64,000 bases of DNA, taken from NCBI GenBank assembly GCA_023437365.1, contig JAEZGK010000078.1, positions 1 to 64,000 of the forward strand. The letters run 5' to 3'. Under the pieces are notes generated by a model. It saw only the letters and a list, made by a program, of their open reading frames with translations, was not told where the DNA came from and did not search any database. This DNA comes from Bacillota bacterium (GTDB taxonomy: Bacteria; Bacillota; Clostridia; Lachnospirales; Lachnospiraceae). A program made the position numbers and the translations under genes. Shown here piece by piece: positions 8,853-17,902 of the stretch. Within the stretch, counting starts at the first letter, position 1. Each line of letters begins with the position of its first letter.

Positions 8853-9548
8853 ATGAAAAGAGAAACACTTTTTCCTGAAAGAGAGGAGCTTTCTTCAGAA
8901 AGTAAAACCTCTTCTACGGATAAAAATGCAGGTTCTTCCTTAAAGAATTCCCCGAAGAAAATATCCCTGAAAACCATCGGTCTGCCAAGACTGATATTGA
9001 TTTTAGCTGCAGGCATACTGATCGTGCTGCTATCGTTTCCGAACTTTGGAGGTTCAGCGAATTCCAAGGATAACACAAAAAAGGATACTACTGCCGCCGA
9101 ATTGGAAAATGGTACGAATACGACAAGCTATGATGTGAATACCTATGTATCAGAAATGGAAAATAAGCTTGAGAATGTCCTGAGAAAAGTATCCGGTGTC
9201 GGAGAAGTCAAGGTCGCAATCACCTTGAAGGGATCTAAGCAGAAAATTCCATTAAAAGACAGTACTACGGATCAAGAGAGCTTAAATGAAGTTGACGGGG
9301 AGGGCGGAAGCAGGACTGACGGAAAATTGAAAAAGGAGGAGGAAACGATCCTCGTCGATGGAGAGGATGGCAAATCCGAACCGTACATATTACAGGAGAA
9401 AGAACCGGAAATCGAAGGAGTATTGGTGATTGCAGAGGGCGGAGATGACGCCAAGCTGCAAATGGAAATTATGGAAGCTGTGGAGGTATTATTTAATGTA
9501 CCTGCGCATAAGGTTAAAGTAATGAAGATGAGCAATGGGATCAAATGA
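8853..9548 (+). CDS. spoIIIAG: Stage III sporulation protein AG
   Basis: SpoIIIAG forms the large 30-fold ring of the channel in Bacillus. The 231-residue protein has a polar N-terminus, one membrane segment (about residues 46-66, LPRLILILAAGILIVLLSF), a linker and a C-terminal ring-building domain with LENVLRKVSGVGEVKVAITL and EGVLVIAEGGDDAKLQMEI. ATG follows GGGAGGG. The stop lies 13 bp before the spoIIIAH start. Confidence 0.95.
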   Translation: MKRETLFPEREELSSESKTSSTDKNAGSSLKNSPKKISLKTIGLPRLILILAAGILIVLLSFPNFGGSANSKDNTKKDTTAAELENGTNTTSYDVNTYVSEMENKLENVLRKVSGVGEVKVAITLKGSKQKIPLKDSTTDQESLNEVDGEGGSRTDGKLKKEEETILVDGEDGKSEPYILQEKEPEIEGVLVIAEGGDDAKLQMEIMEAVEVLFNVPAHKVKVMKMSNGIK

Positions 9549-9561
9549 TCAGGAGGTTGTT

Positions 9562-10410
9562 ATGAAAAATATATTTAAAAAGAACCACATCATAATTACC
9601 GCGCTGGCAATTATGATTGTAATCGCCGGGTATTTAAGCTTTACAAACAAAGATGCAGTAGAAAAGGCCGACAAATCTGACAGTCAAGTAACAGAAGCCG
9701 GCGATTATGAGGAATTTACACAAGTCAAGGACGGAGAAGATGTCAGCGAAGATGGTACAATGGATATTGAGGAGGCAACGGAAGCTTCTGACCTCCTGGA
9801 AACTGATGCAGCAGATCAGGAAGCTGCAGACGCTTCCGGCAATAAGGAAGATGCAGCAGTAGAAGAGAACAGCGATCTTGAGGCAGAGGATACTGAGAGC
9901 GTTGAAGATGCACAGATTGAGAATGCGGAAGAGTTATCCGATATTTCGGATGAAGATGTGCTGGCAGATGCACATGATGTCAGCGACAATGGTGAGTTGA
10001 ATCTGGAGGAAGGTGTTCCCGGAGAAGCAGTGCTTGCAAAAGCTACCATTGACTCTAGTTATTTTGTATCCAACAGAGTAAAAAGGGAGCAGGTAAGATC
10101 CAAGAGCAAGGAGCTTTATATGGAGCTCATTCAGAGTCCCGATATTACCAATGAACAGAAGCAGAAAGCAATCGATGGAATGCTGGAACTGACTGATGTC
10201 ATTGATAAGGAAAATGCAACCGAAATGTTACTTGAGGCAAAGGGTTTTGATGATGCAGTTGTTTTTATCAGCGACGGAAAGGTAGAGGTAGTAGTTAATG
10301 CATCCTCCCTTACAGATCAACAGCTGGCCATTATTGAAAGCGTTGTGAAGGAAAAGACAGGTATTGAGGTTAAGAATATCGGTATTAATCCTGTAGTCGT
10401 CGAAGAATAA
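9562..10410 (+). CDS. spoIIIAH: Stage III sporulation protein AH
   Basis: SpoIIIAH crosses the mother-cell membrane and binds forespore SpoIIQ between the two membranes. The 282-residue protein has one N-terminal membrane helix (residues 9-27), a long acidic linker (about 31-160, very rich in Asp/Glu) and a C-terminal YscJ/FliF-like domain (about 165-282). It is longer than Bacillus SpoIIIAH (218 residues), and the acidic linker accounts for the excess. ATG 9562 follows AGGAGG; an in-frame ATG at 9535 overlaps the end of spoIIIAG and is less likely. Confidence 0.94.
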   Translation: MKNIFKKNHIIITALAIMIVIAGYLSFTNKDAVEKADKSDSQVTEAGDYEEFTQVKDGEDVSEDGTMDIEEATEASDLLETDAADQEAADASGNKEDAAVEENSDLEAEDTESVEDAQIENAEELSDISDEDVLADAHDVSDNGELNLEEGVPGEAVLAKATIDSSYFVSNRVKREQVRSKSKELYMELIQSPDITNEQKQKAIDGMLELTDVIDKENATEMLLEAKGFDDAVVFISDGKVEVVVNASSLTDQQLAIIESVVKEKTGIEVKNIGINPVVVEE

Positions 10411-10511
10411 TATAATTATAATTGCAAATGTAGAGAAGTTTGGGTATAATACTATATTATGTAAGCAATATCAAAACATGCTCGCTAAACCGCGTGCAAA
10501 TGTTGGAGGAT

Positions 10512-10658
10512 GAAGAAGTGTAACATGAAATTCCAATGGATTTCATGTTGCAGTTCTTCAGGAGAAATTTGGTTCTTCCAAATTTCGAGATCATTCTGGT
10601 CTTCTCAGAATGATTTTCACACTTCCCTGTAATGGTGGTCAGGAGGATGACCCCATTA
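10512..10658. repeat. Branched multi-hairpin intergenic element
   Basis: An outer stem 10515-10521/10619-10625 (GAAGTGT/ACACTTC) encloses three hairpins: 10522-10531/10540-10549 (AACATGAAAT), 10564-10572/10578-10586 (GAAATTTGG) and 10590-10598/10606-10614 (ATCATTCTG). A fourth hairpin (about 10630-10658, TAATGG-GGTCA stem, AGGAGG in its loop) follows. There is no terminal T run. The layout recalls the element behind pgk. Function is unknown. Confidence 0.7.
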
Positions 10659-10706
10659 TGATATAGTGTATACCGAATAATGATAGGAACATAGGAGGTA
10701 ATTACT

Positions 10707-11096
10707 TTGAATAAGGAACCGGAGATCAGGAACACATATAAAATACATGAAGACGGTAAAGTAGGTGAAGTTCAGATTGCAGATGAGGTAGTTGCAACCA
10801 TCGCAGGTCTGGCTGCTACAGAGGTAAAGGGAGTGTCTGCTACCTCCGGGAATGCTGCGAATGAGCTGACCGGTAAATTAAGTACAAAGAAGAACTTATC
10901 CAAGGGAGTGAAGGTCCTGGTAAGCCCCGATGCGGTATCTGTGGATATGGCCCTGACCTTAGATTATGGGTATGGTATTCCAGAGACTGCTAAGCAGGTA
11001 CAAGAAAAGGTGAAGTTGGCGATAGAGAATATGACAGGTTTACAGGTCAAAGAAGTTAACATCCGGATTGCAGGCGTTAACATCGTAAAAGAGTAA
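10707..11096 (+). CDS. Asp23/Gls24 family envelope stress protein
   Basis: The 129-residue protein has the Asp23/Gls24 pattern: GEVQIADEVVATIAGLAATEVKGV at the N-terminus, a middle variable loop, VSVDMALTLDYGYGIPETAKQVQEKV and a C-terminal VKEVNIRIAGVNIV. Members are alkaline-shock or cell-envelope proteins; this copy near nusB is common in Firmicutes, and its exact role is not established. Translation starts at TTG 10707, seven bases after TAGGAGGT. A strong terminator ten bases after the stop separates it from nusB. Confidence 0.92.
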   Translation: MNKEPEIRNTYKIHEDGKVGEVQIADEVVATIAGLAATEVKGVSATSGNAANELTGKLSTKKNLSKGVKVLVSPDAVSVDMALTLDYGYGIPETAKQVQEKVKLAIENMTGLQVKEVNIRIAGVNIVKE

Positions 11097-11105
11097 GCGA
11101 TTCCC

Positions 11106-11140
11106 AAACAACCCTTAGAACTGCCTAAGGGTTGTTTATT
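11106..11140 (+). terminator. Intrinsic terminator after Asp23-family gene
   Basis: A perfect 13-bp stem, 11106-11118 with 11125-11137 (AAACAACCCTTAG/CTAAGGGTTGTTT), six-base loop, ending in a short T-rich tail. Confidence 0.85.
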
Positions 11141-11171
11141 CGTATGTAAATGAGTTAGGAGGAACCGTACC

Positions 11172-11567
11172 ATGACAAGAAGAGAAATCAGGGAACATAT
11201 TTTCCTCATGCTATTCCGTAAGGATTTTCATGAGGCAGAAGAATTGAAGGAACAGATCGAGCTCTATATCTCGACTTTAGAGAAGCCAACCATAGAGGAG
11301 CATGCCTATCTGACATCACGATTGAGCTCTGTGGTAGAGAATCTGACAGAGATAGATGACATTCTGTCGGAAGTCTCCAGTGGCTGGAAGCTGAACCGTA
11401 TGGGCAAGGTGGATTTAACCATACTGAGACTGGCAGTATATGAACTTCGCTTCGATGAGGATATTCCTGCAAAGGTTGCCATCAATGAAGCAGTAGAGCT
11501 TGCCAAAAAATTCGGTGGAGATGAATCACCGAGCTTTGTTAACGGAGTGCTTGCGAAGCTGGCGTGA
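11172..11567 (+). CDS. nusB: Transcription antitermination factor NusB
   Basis: NusB with NusE (S10) binds boxA RNA and assembles antitermination complexes on rRNA operons. The 131-residue protein is all-helical, starting MTRREIREHIFLMLF and ending DESPSFVNGVLAKLA, the conserved C-terminal block in which the protein packs against S10 and RNA. Also conserved is LRLAVYELRFDEDIPAKVAINEAVELAKKFG. ATG follows TTAGGAGGA. It heads the nusB-xseA-xseB-ispA-dxs-tlyA series. Confidence 0.96.
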   Translation: MTRREIREHIFLMLFRKDFHEAEELKEQIELYISTLEKPTIEEHAYLTSRLSSVVENLTEIDDILSEVSSGWKLNRMGKVDLTILRLAVYELRFDEDIPAKVAINEAVELAKKFGGDESPSFVNGVLAKLA

Positions 11568-11705
11568 TTGTGCTTATTTATAGTCTATGTAATATGGTTT
11601 ACGCAAAAGTATAAATTGTGCAAGGAACTTAGCTTACGCTGTACCTTACCAAATGAGGGCAGTTACAAGTGTTAGGTATCGCTTCGTTATTCCGTGGAGG
11701 TAGTT

Positions 11706-12917
11706 ATGGGACAGGCTTATACCGTTACAGAAATTAATCAATATATTAAGAATATGTTTATGAGAGACCGGATTCTGAACCAGATCTATGTGAAGGGTGA
11801 GGTCTCGAATTGTAAATATCATACCTCGGGGCATATTTATTTTACATTAAAGGATGCTCAGGGGCAATTGGCTTGTGTTATGTTTGCCGGACAGCGAAGA
11901 GGACTTACCTTCCGACTGGAGGAGGGGCAGAGTGTCATAGCACTAGGCAGTATTAATGTATATGAAAGAGACGGCAAATACCAACTGTATGCCAATGAGA
12001 TCATACAGGACGGTCAAGGTCTCTTATATGAGAAGTTTGAGAGGCTGAAGAAGAGTCTGGAGGAGGAAGGGCTTTTTGACATAGCACATAAGAAGCCGAT
12101 TCCCTCTTTCCCCAAGCAGGTAGGTATCGTAACCGCTTCTACGGGAGCGGCAATTCAGGATATCATCAATATATCTAGGAGAAGGAATCCATATGTACAG
12201 CTGATCCTTTATCCGGCCTTAGTGCAGGGGCAGGGGGCGGCAGAAAGTGTGGTGAAGGGCATTCAGGCGCTGGATAAGCTGGGAGTAGATACGATCATCG
12301 TCGGAAGAGGCGGAGGTTCCATTGAGGATTTATGGGCGTTCAATGAGGAGATCGTTGCCAGAGCGATCTATCAGTGTGAGACACCGGTTATTTCTGCGGT
12401 CGGTCATGAGACCGATGTCACCATTGCGGATTTTGTATCAGACCTTCGTGCGCCGACCCCGTCAGCAGCAGCAGAGCTGGCTGTAAACGACTATACCGTG
12501 TTTGTAACAAAGGTTACGGACTACAGAAGAAAGTTGACAAGGGAAATCGAGCTGAAGCTGAGTGACTATCAGAATAGGATAAAGCAGCTGAGACTGCGTC
12601 TATTCTATGCAAGCCCTGCCTACCAGCTGAAACAGAAAAGACAGAATTTGATGGACACAGAGCAGAAGCTTGTCCAGCAGATGAACCGGATTCTGAGAGA
12701 GAAGAGACATAAACTCGAAATCTACATAGCAAGGCTGGAAGGATTATCTCCCTTATCAAAGCTAAGTAAGGGATATGCACTGATTACCGATGAGGATCAT
12801 AAACCGATACAGAGTATTAAGAAAGTAAAAAGGGATGAGCTTCTGACGGTGTCGCTATTGGACGGAGAGATCAGGACCCGTGTTGAAGATGTCTGTGAAA
12901 TACAGCGTGGCTGTTGA
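11706..12917 (+). CDS. xseA: Exodeoxyribonuclease VII large subunit
   Basis: XseA with XseB forms exonuclease VII, which degrades single-stranded DNA. The 403-residue protein starts with an OB fold (about residues 5-100, with VKGEVSNCKYHTSGHIYFTLKD) and continues into the nuclease domain, with VGIVTASTGAAIQDI, IIVGRGGGSIEDLWAFNEE and SAVGHETDVTIADFVSDLRAPTPSAAAE. A coiled-coil segment (about 270-350) binds small subunits. ATG 11706 follows GTGGAGGT; the in-frame GTG is part of that site. Confidence 0.96.
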   Translation: MGQAYTVTEINQYIKNMFMRDRILNQIYVKGEVSNCKYHTSGHIYFTLKDAQGQLACVMFAGQRRGLTFRLEEGQSVIALGSINVYERDGKYQLYANEIIQDGQGLLYEKFERLKKSLEEEGLFDIAHKKPIPSFPKQVGIVTASTGAAIQDIINISRRRNPYVQLILYPALVQGQGAAESVVKGIQALDKLGVDTIIVGRGGGSIEDLWAFNEEIVARAIYQCETPVISAVGHETDVTIADFVSDLRAPTPSAAAELAVNDYTVFVTKVTDYRRKLTREIELKLSDYQNRIKQLRLRLFYASPAYQLKQKRQNLMDTEQKLVQQMNRILREKRHKLEIYIARLEGLSPLSKLSKGYALITDEDHKPIQSIKKVKRDELLTVSLLDGEIRTRVEDVCEIQRGC

Positions 12918-13007
12918 TATAGATAATGATTAGTGATATAGAACAAGGTTGATAATAGAATTGTACCGGTAGCTGCTTTTGTGGTATACCGGCAGAATGG
13001 AGCTAAT

Positions 13008-13217
13008 ATGGCAGATAAGAAAATGAAGCTGGAAGAATCCTTTGAAAAGCTGAATCATATTCTGGAGGAACTAGAGAAGCCGGATATCGCGCTGGAGGAT
13101 TCCTTTACCTTGTATCAGGAAGGTATGAAGCTGCTGAAGGTTTGTAATGATTCTATTGATAAGGTAGAGAAGGAACTGATAGTCTTAAGTGAAAATGGAG
13201 AAGCCAATGAACTTTGA
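13008..13217 (+). CDS. xseB: Exodeoxyribonuclease VII small subunit
   Basis: The 69-residue product from ATG 13008 is a two-helix coiled coil of the XseB type: FEKLNHILEELEKPDIALEDSFTLYQEGMKLLKVCNDSIDKVEKEL. Several copies bind each XseA. AATGGAGC lies before this ATG; an in-frame GTG at 12981 has no ribosome-binding site. Its last 11 bases overlap the start of ispA, so the two are probably translationally coupled. Confidence 0.93.
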   Translation: MADKKMKLEESFEKLNHILEELEKPDIALEDSFTLYQEGMKLLKVCNDSIDKVEKELIVLSENGEANEL

Positions 13218-14121
13218 GCAGGAAATGCAGCAAAAAGTAAAGGAAATTGAAGATATTCTGGTCCATTACAGCCCGAAGGAGGAAGGCTTCCAGAGGCAAA
13301 TTATGGAGGCAATGAATTATAGTCTGATGGCAGGAGGAAAACGCCTGCGGCCTTTGCTGATGAAAGAGACCTTCGTGCTTTTTAGTGGTCGGGACAAAGA
13401 GATTTTGACACCCTTTATGGCGGCATTGGAAATGATACACACCTATTCTCTGGTGCATGATGATCTGCCTGCGATGGATAATGATGAATACCGAAGGGGC
13501 AGGAAGACAACACATGTAGTATATGGGGAAGCGATGGGCATTCTGGCAGGGGATGGCCTGCTTAATTATGCATTTGAGACTGCGGCAAAGGCCTTTGAAG
13601 CAGCGGAGTGCTGCACGGCTGACAAGCTTGCGTTATACCAGAGAATAGCGAAAGCCCTTTTAGTATTGGCTCGAAAATCCGGTATCTATGGTATGATCGG
13701 CGGGCAGGTTATCGACATCGAACAGTATGAGGGCGGACCGGCACGGAACCGATTGGACCATATGTATCGTCTAAAGACCGGAGCACTGATTGAAGCTTCC
13801 ATGATGATCGGAGCCATCCTCGCAGGGGCCGGGCAGCAGCAGATAGACGGGATTGAACAGATTGCCGGGGATATCGGCCTGGCGTTTCAGATCAAGGATG
13901 ATATCCTGGATGTGACCGGAACAACTGAGCAGTTGGGTAAACCGGTGCACAGTGACGAGAAAAACGAAAAAATTACCTATGTGTCACTTATGGATATAAA
14001 CAGAGCAGAGGCAGAGGTATTAAGTATATCGAGCAGGGCTATGGAGGCGTATGATACGCTGCCCTGTCAAAATGAGTTCCTTCGATTATTAATCGGCAGA
14101 TTAATTAACAGGGTAAATTAA
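13207..14121 (+). CDS. ispA: Farnesyl/geranylgeranyl diphosphate synthase family protein
   Basis: The enzyme condenses isopentenyl diphosphate with allylic diphosphates to make C15 (or longer) isoprenoid precursors for undecaprenyl phosphate and quinones. The 304-residue protein has GGKRLRP, a first aspartate-rich motif DDLPAMD (Asp85, Asp86, Asp91; four-residue spacing as in bacterial farnesyl synthases), IGGQVIDIE, KTGALI and a second motif QIKDDILDVTG. ATG 13207 has GGAG six bases upstream; it overlaps xseB. Product chain length cannot be fixed by eye. Confidence 0.94.
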   Translation: MNFEQEMQQKVKEIEDILVHYSPKEEGFQRQIMEAMNYSLMAGGKRLRPLLMKETFVLFSGRDKEILTPFMAALEMIHTYSLVHDDLPAMDNDEYRRGRKTTHVVYGEAMGILAGDGLLNYAFETAAKAFEAAECCTADKLALYQRIAKALLVLARKSGIYGMIGGQVIDIEQYEGGPARNRLDHMYRLKTGALIEASMMIGAILAGAGQQQIDGIEQIAGDIGLAFQIKDDILDVTGTTEQLGKPVHSDEKNEKITYVSLMDINRAEAEVLSISSRAMEAYDTLPCQNEFLRLLIGRLINRVN

Positions 14122-14151
14122 CATTCTGATTTTGAAATGAGGTGATAATGC

Positions 14152-16017
14152 TTGCCAAAGTTACTTGACAGTATCAATCAGGCAAATGACATAAAGAAAA
14201 TTGATGAACAGTGCTTAGATCAATTAGCGGAGGAAATCCGCAATTTTCTCATACAGAACGTCAGCAGGACCGGCGGTCATCTGGCTTCAAACCTTGGTGT
14301 AGTGGAGCTTACCATGGCGTTGCATTTATTTCTGGACTTTCCTCAGGATAAGCTAGTGTGGGATGTCGGTCATCAGGCCTATATCCATAAGCTTTTGACG
14401 GGAAGAAAGGAGCTGTTTCCCACTCTTCGGCAGATGAATGGAATCAGTGGCTTCCCGAAGAAGGAGGAGAGCATCTGCGATTCCTTTGATACAGGTCATA
14501 GCTCCACTGCGATTTCAGCAGCGTTGGGCTTAGTGAAGGCGAGAGATTTGAAGGGAAGAAATGATAAGGTAGTGGCTGTGCTTGGAGATGGAGCTCTGAC
14601 GGGAGGTATGGCATTTGAAGCCTTGAATAATGCAGGAAGACTAAAGACGAATTTCATGATTGTATTAAACGATAATAATATGTCCATCTCTGAGAATGTC
14701 GGTGGGATGGCCAATTATCTCGCTAAGCTTAGAACCAGCTCAAAATATACAGGCTTTAAAGAAAATTTTGAAAACACCTTAAATCTGATGCCGGGCATCG
14801 GCAAGGCAATTGTAGATAAACTGAAGCGCTCCAAGGATGCGATTAAGTATTTTATGATTCCCAGCATGTTCTTTGAGGATATGGGACTGACCTATATCGG
14901 ACCGATTGATGGGCATGATATAGATCAATTATTGACAGCCTTTCAGGCAGCGGCGAGGGCAAAAAAAGCAGTTGTGATTCATGTTCTCACCAAAAAGGGA
15001 AAGGGCTATCATCTCGCTGAGAAGTATCCTGCACGTTATCATAGCGTTGATCCCTTTGAGATACAAAGCGGGCAGCCGCTGAAAGCAGAAAAGAGCCTTT
15101 CCTATACCAAGATTTTCTCCGATACCATGCTTAAGCTGGGGAAGGATAATGACAGGGTGGTAGCGATTACGGCAGCCATGCCCTTTGGTACAGGGTTATA
15201 TGATTTTAGCAAACAATTTCCGAATAGGTTCTTTGATGTGGGAATCGCTGAGCAGCATGCGGTAACCTTTGCCGCTGGATTAGCCATGGGTGGGTTCCGC
15301 CCGATTGTGGCGATCTATTCCACTTTTCTTCAGCGTTCCTATGATCAGATTATTCATGATGTCTGTATTAATAACCTGCCAGTCGTATTTGCCATTGATC
15401 GTGCGGGTATCACGGGACGGGACGGCAAAACCCATCAGGGGATATTTGATTTATCTTTCCTGTCACATATCCCGAATTTGGTGGTGCTGGCTCCGAAGAA
15501 TAAGACGGAGCTGGAGCAGATGCTGACTTATGCTGTAACGCATGATGGTCCCGTTGCAATCCGTTTCCCGAAGGGTGAGGCCTTTCTGGGGCTGAGTGAA
15601 TATCAGGCACCTATGGAATATGGGAAAGCCGAAGTGCTGTCGGAGGGCTCGAAGGTGGCAATCCTTGCTGCCGGAAGTATGGTAAGAACCGGGTTGCAGG
15701 TCGTGGAAGCGTTAAGGTCAGAGGGGATAAATGCTACTTTGGTGAACGTCAGATTCATATCTCCGATCGATACCCAAATACTGCAAAGTTTGGCTAAGAA
15801 ACATAAGATATATGTCACCATGGAAGAAAATGTGAAGAGCGGCGGGTATGGACAGAAGGTTGCCGATTACCTCTGTGAGGCAAGACTGAATCAGATCAGG
15901 CTTGTCAATATCGCTGTTCCGGATCAATATATAGAGCACGGCGGAGTGAATGAGCTGCATCAGAGATTTGGTTTGGATGCCGGTAGCATAGTGGAAAAGA
16001 TTAAGAAAGAGCTGTAA
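14152..16017 (+). CDS. dxs: 1-deoxy-D-xylulose-5-phosphate synthase
   Basis: Dxs joins pyruvate and glyceraldehyde 3-phosphate in the first step of the MEP isoprenoid pathway, using thiamine diphosphate. The 621-residue protein has SRTGGHLASNLGVVELT, the cofactor-binding GDGALTGGMAFEALNNAG with LNDNNMSIS, GPIDGHD, the conserved GIAEQHAVTFAAG block, DRAGITGRDG, and a transketolase C-terminal domain. It starts with TTG after GAGGTG. It follows ispA by 30 bp and precedes tlyA by two, so the isoprenoid steps are co-transcribed. Confidence 0.97.
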   Translation: MPKLLDSINQANDIKKIDEQCLDQLAEEIRNFLIQNVSRTGGHLASNLGVVELTMALHLFLDFPQDKLVWDVGHQAYIHKLLTGRKELFPTLRQMNGISGFPKKEESICDSFDTGHSSTAISAALGLVKARDLKGRNDKVVAVLGDGALTGGMAFEALNNAGRLKTNFMIVLNDNNMSISENVGGMANYLAKLRTSSKYTGFKENFENTLNLMPGIGKAIVDKLKRSKDAIKYFMIPSMFFEDMGLTYIGPIDGHDIDQLLTAFQAAARAKKAVVIHVLTKKGKGYHLAEKYPARYHSVDPFEIQSGQPLKAEKSLSYTKIFSDTMLKLGKDNDRVVAITAAMPFGTGLYDFSKQFPNRFFDVGIAEQHAVTFAAGLAMGGFRPIVAIYSTFLQRSYDQIIHDVCINNLPVVFAIDRAGITGRDGKTHQGIFDLSFLSHIPNLVVLAPKNKTELEQMLTYAVTHDGPVAIRFPKGEAFLGLSEYQAPMEYGKAEVLSEGSKVAILAAGSMVRTGLQVVEALRSEGINATLVNVRFISPIDTQILQSLAKKHKIYVTMEENVKSGGYGQKVADYLCEARLNQIRLVNIAVPDQYIEHGGVNELHQRFGLDAGSIVEKIKKEL

Positions 16018-16019
16018 AG

Positions 16020-16853
16020 ATGAAAGAACGATTGGATGTACTATTAGTGAGTAGAAATCTTGCCGAATCCAGAGAGAAGGCAAAGGCCATTATCATGTCA
16101 GGCAATGTATTTGTCGATGGACAGAGAGAGGATAAGGCAGGCAGCACCTTCCCTGAGGAGGTCATGATCGAGATCAAGGGCAATCCTCTGCGTTATGTCA
16201 GTCGAGGAGGCTTAAAGCTGGAGAAAGCAATGGAGCATTATGGGATAACCCTCACCGGAAAGGTGTGTATGGATGTCGGCTCCTCCACCGGTGGATTTAC
16301 TGACTGTATGCTGCAAAACGGTGCTGTTAAGGTTTATGCAGTGGATGTTGGAACGAATCAGCTGGCTTGGAAGCTTCGACAGGACGAACGCGTCATCTCG
16401 ATGGAAAAGACCAACATTCGTTATCTTACCCCAGAGCAGATTGGGGACAGGGTTGCATTTGCTTCAATTGACGTCTCCTTTATCTCCTTAACCAAGGTGC
16501 TGCAGCCGGTACGTGAGCTTTTGGCGGAGGAGGGTGAGGTAGTAGCGCTGATCAAACCCCAGTTCGAAGCCGGAAGAGAAAAGGTGGGCAAGAAGGGGGT
16601 AGTCCGAGATACCAAGGTTCATGAGGAAGTCATCGTTGCTGTCAGCTCTTATGCCGCTGCAATCGGTTTTGATTGTATAGATTTAGAATATTCTCCGATC
16701 AAGGGACCTGAAGGAAATATTGAATATTTATTATATATGAAGAAATTACCATTTGATATAAATAAAGATTTATACCCGAATGGAGCATCAATTATACCCA
16801 AAAAGATAGAAAAAATTGTCGCAGAGGCGCATTGTTCCTTATCCGAAGCATAG
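16020..16853 (+). CDS. tlyA: TlyA family rRNA (cytidine-2'-O)-methyltransferase
   Basis: The 277-residue protein has an N-terminal S4 RNA-binding domain (RLDVLLVSRNLAESREKAK) and a FtsJ-like methyltransferase domain with YVSRGGLKLEKA, the S-adenosylmethionine loop DVGSSTGGFTDC, SIDVSFISLTKVL and IKPQFEAGREKVGKKGVV. TlyA methylates ribosomal RNA cytidines; the old name hemolysin A is misleading. It begins two bases after dxs. In Bacillus the same gene (yqxC) lies between dxs and ahrC, matching this order. Confidence 0.95.
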   Translation: MKERLDVLLVSRNLAESREKAKAIIMSGNVFVDGQREDKAGSTFPEEVMIEIKGNPLRYVSRGGLKLEKAMEHYGITLTGKVCMDVGSSTGGFTDCMLQNGAVKVYAVDVGTNQLAWKLRQDERVISMEKTNIRYLTPEQIGDRVAFASIDVSFISLTKVLQPVRELLAEEGEVVALIKPQFEAGREKVGKKGVVRDTKVHEEVIVAVSSYAAAIGFDCIDLEYSPIKGPEGNIEYLLYMKKLPFDINKDLYPNGASIIPKKIEKIVAEAHCSLSEA

Positions 16854-16996
16854 GTGCAGGAAAAAATTGCAAGTATATCTCGAATAATTATTAAAGTATA
16901 TTAAATTATATGCATTACACCTTGATATTCATGGAATTCTATGATAAACTTTTGTAAAAGTAGACTATGTTGTCAATTAGGGAGAGTAGCAATCGA

Positions 16997-17866
16997 ATGG
17001 ACAGCTTTTTAATCATAACGAATAAAGAGAAGGATATTGATCTGCATTTAACGAAAAAGATTGCTGCTTCTATAGAAAATGCCGGTAAGAAGGTGGTATT
17101 GTCAAGGGTATCCTCCGTTCAGGAGGAGAACGAACCTGTCGTGATACCGAGTGATGTAGAGTGTGCTATTGTACTGGGAGGTGACGGTACAATCATACAG
17201 ACGGCGAATGACCTGATGACACATGATATTCCTATTCTGGGAGTAAATCTGGGAACTCTGGGTTTTCTGGCTGAGGTGGAAGAGCATCATGTGAATGAAG
17301 CGCTTGATCGGTTATTCAGGGAAGACTACAGGGTAGAGAAGCGCATTATGATTGAGGGGAATGTGATTTATCCTTCCGGACAGGAGGAGCGTTCCGAGCA
17401 AATGACCGGATATGCCCTCAACGATGTAGTAATTACCAGAAAAGGTTTTTCCAGAATTATCAGCCTGGGTATTTATGTCAATGATATGTTGGTTGATAAT
17501 TTTCGCGGAGATGGAGTGATTATATCAACTCCGACAGGATCGACAGCTTATAACCTGTCTGCGGGAGGGCCCCTGGTTCTTGCTCAGGCAAGTGTTATGG
17601 TAATCACCCCAATCTGCCCCCATTCTTTAAGCCCTAGGAGCATTGTCGTATCCGCAGCGGATACGATTAAGGTGGTCGTCGGTAAGAGCAAGAAGACACA
17701 GGAAGCAGAAGCGATAGCAACCTTTGATGGCAGCAAGGTAATTGACCTTGGCACGAATGATGTCATCCTTATGAAGAAGGCGAAATACAGCACGCAGCTG
17801 ATCAAGCTTGACGATACGGGAATATATGAGATACTCCGGTCTAAGCTTGGAAAAGATGGAGACTAA
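16997..17866 (+). CDS. nadK: NAD kinase
   Basis: NadK phosphorylates NAD to NADP. The 289-residue protein from ATG 16997 starts MDSFLIITNKEKD as homologues do; an in-frame ATG at 16967 adds ten unconserved residues, and AGGGAG lies between the two starts about 12 bases before the later one. Motifs: GGDGTIIQTA (GGDG at 61-64), NLGTLGFLAE, GDGVIISTPTGSTAYNLSAGGPLV, and SLSPRSIVV. It lies between tlyA and argR in the same direction. Confidence 0.95.
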   Translation: MDSFLIITNKEKDIDLHLTKKIAASIENAGKKVVLSRVSSVQEENEPVVIPSDVECAIVLGGDGTIIQTANDLMTHDIPILGVNLGTLGFLAEVEEHHVNEALDRLFREDYRVEKRIMIEGNVIYPSGQEERSEQMTGYALNDVVITRKGFSRIISLGIYVNDMLVDNFRGDGVIISTPTGSTAYNLSAGGPLVLAQASVMVITPICPHSLSPRSIVVSAADTIKVVVGKSKKTQEAEAIATFDGSKVIDLGTNDVILMKKAKYSTQLIKLDDTGIYEILRSKLGKDGD

Positions 17867-17902
17867 GTATCTTAAAGATGATAAGAAAGGTATTGGGTAA
17901 AG

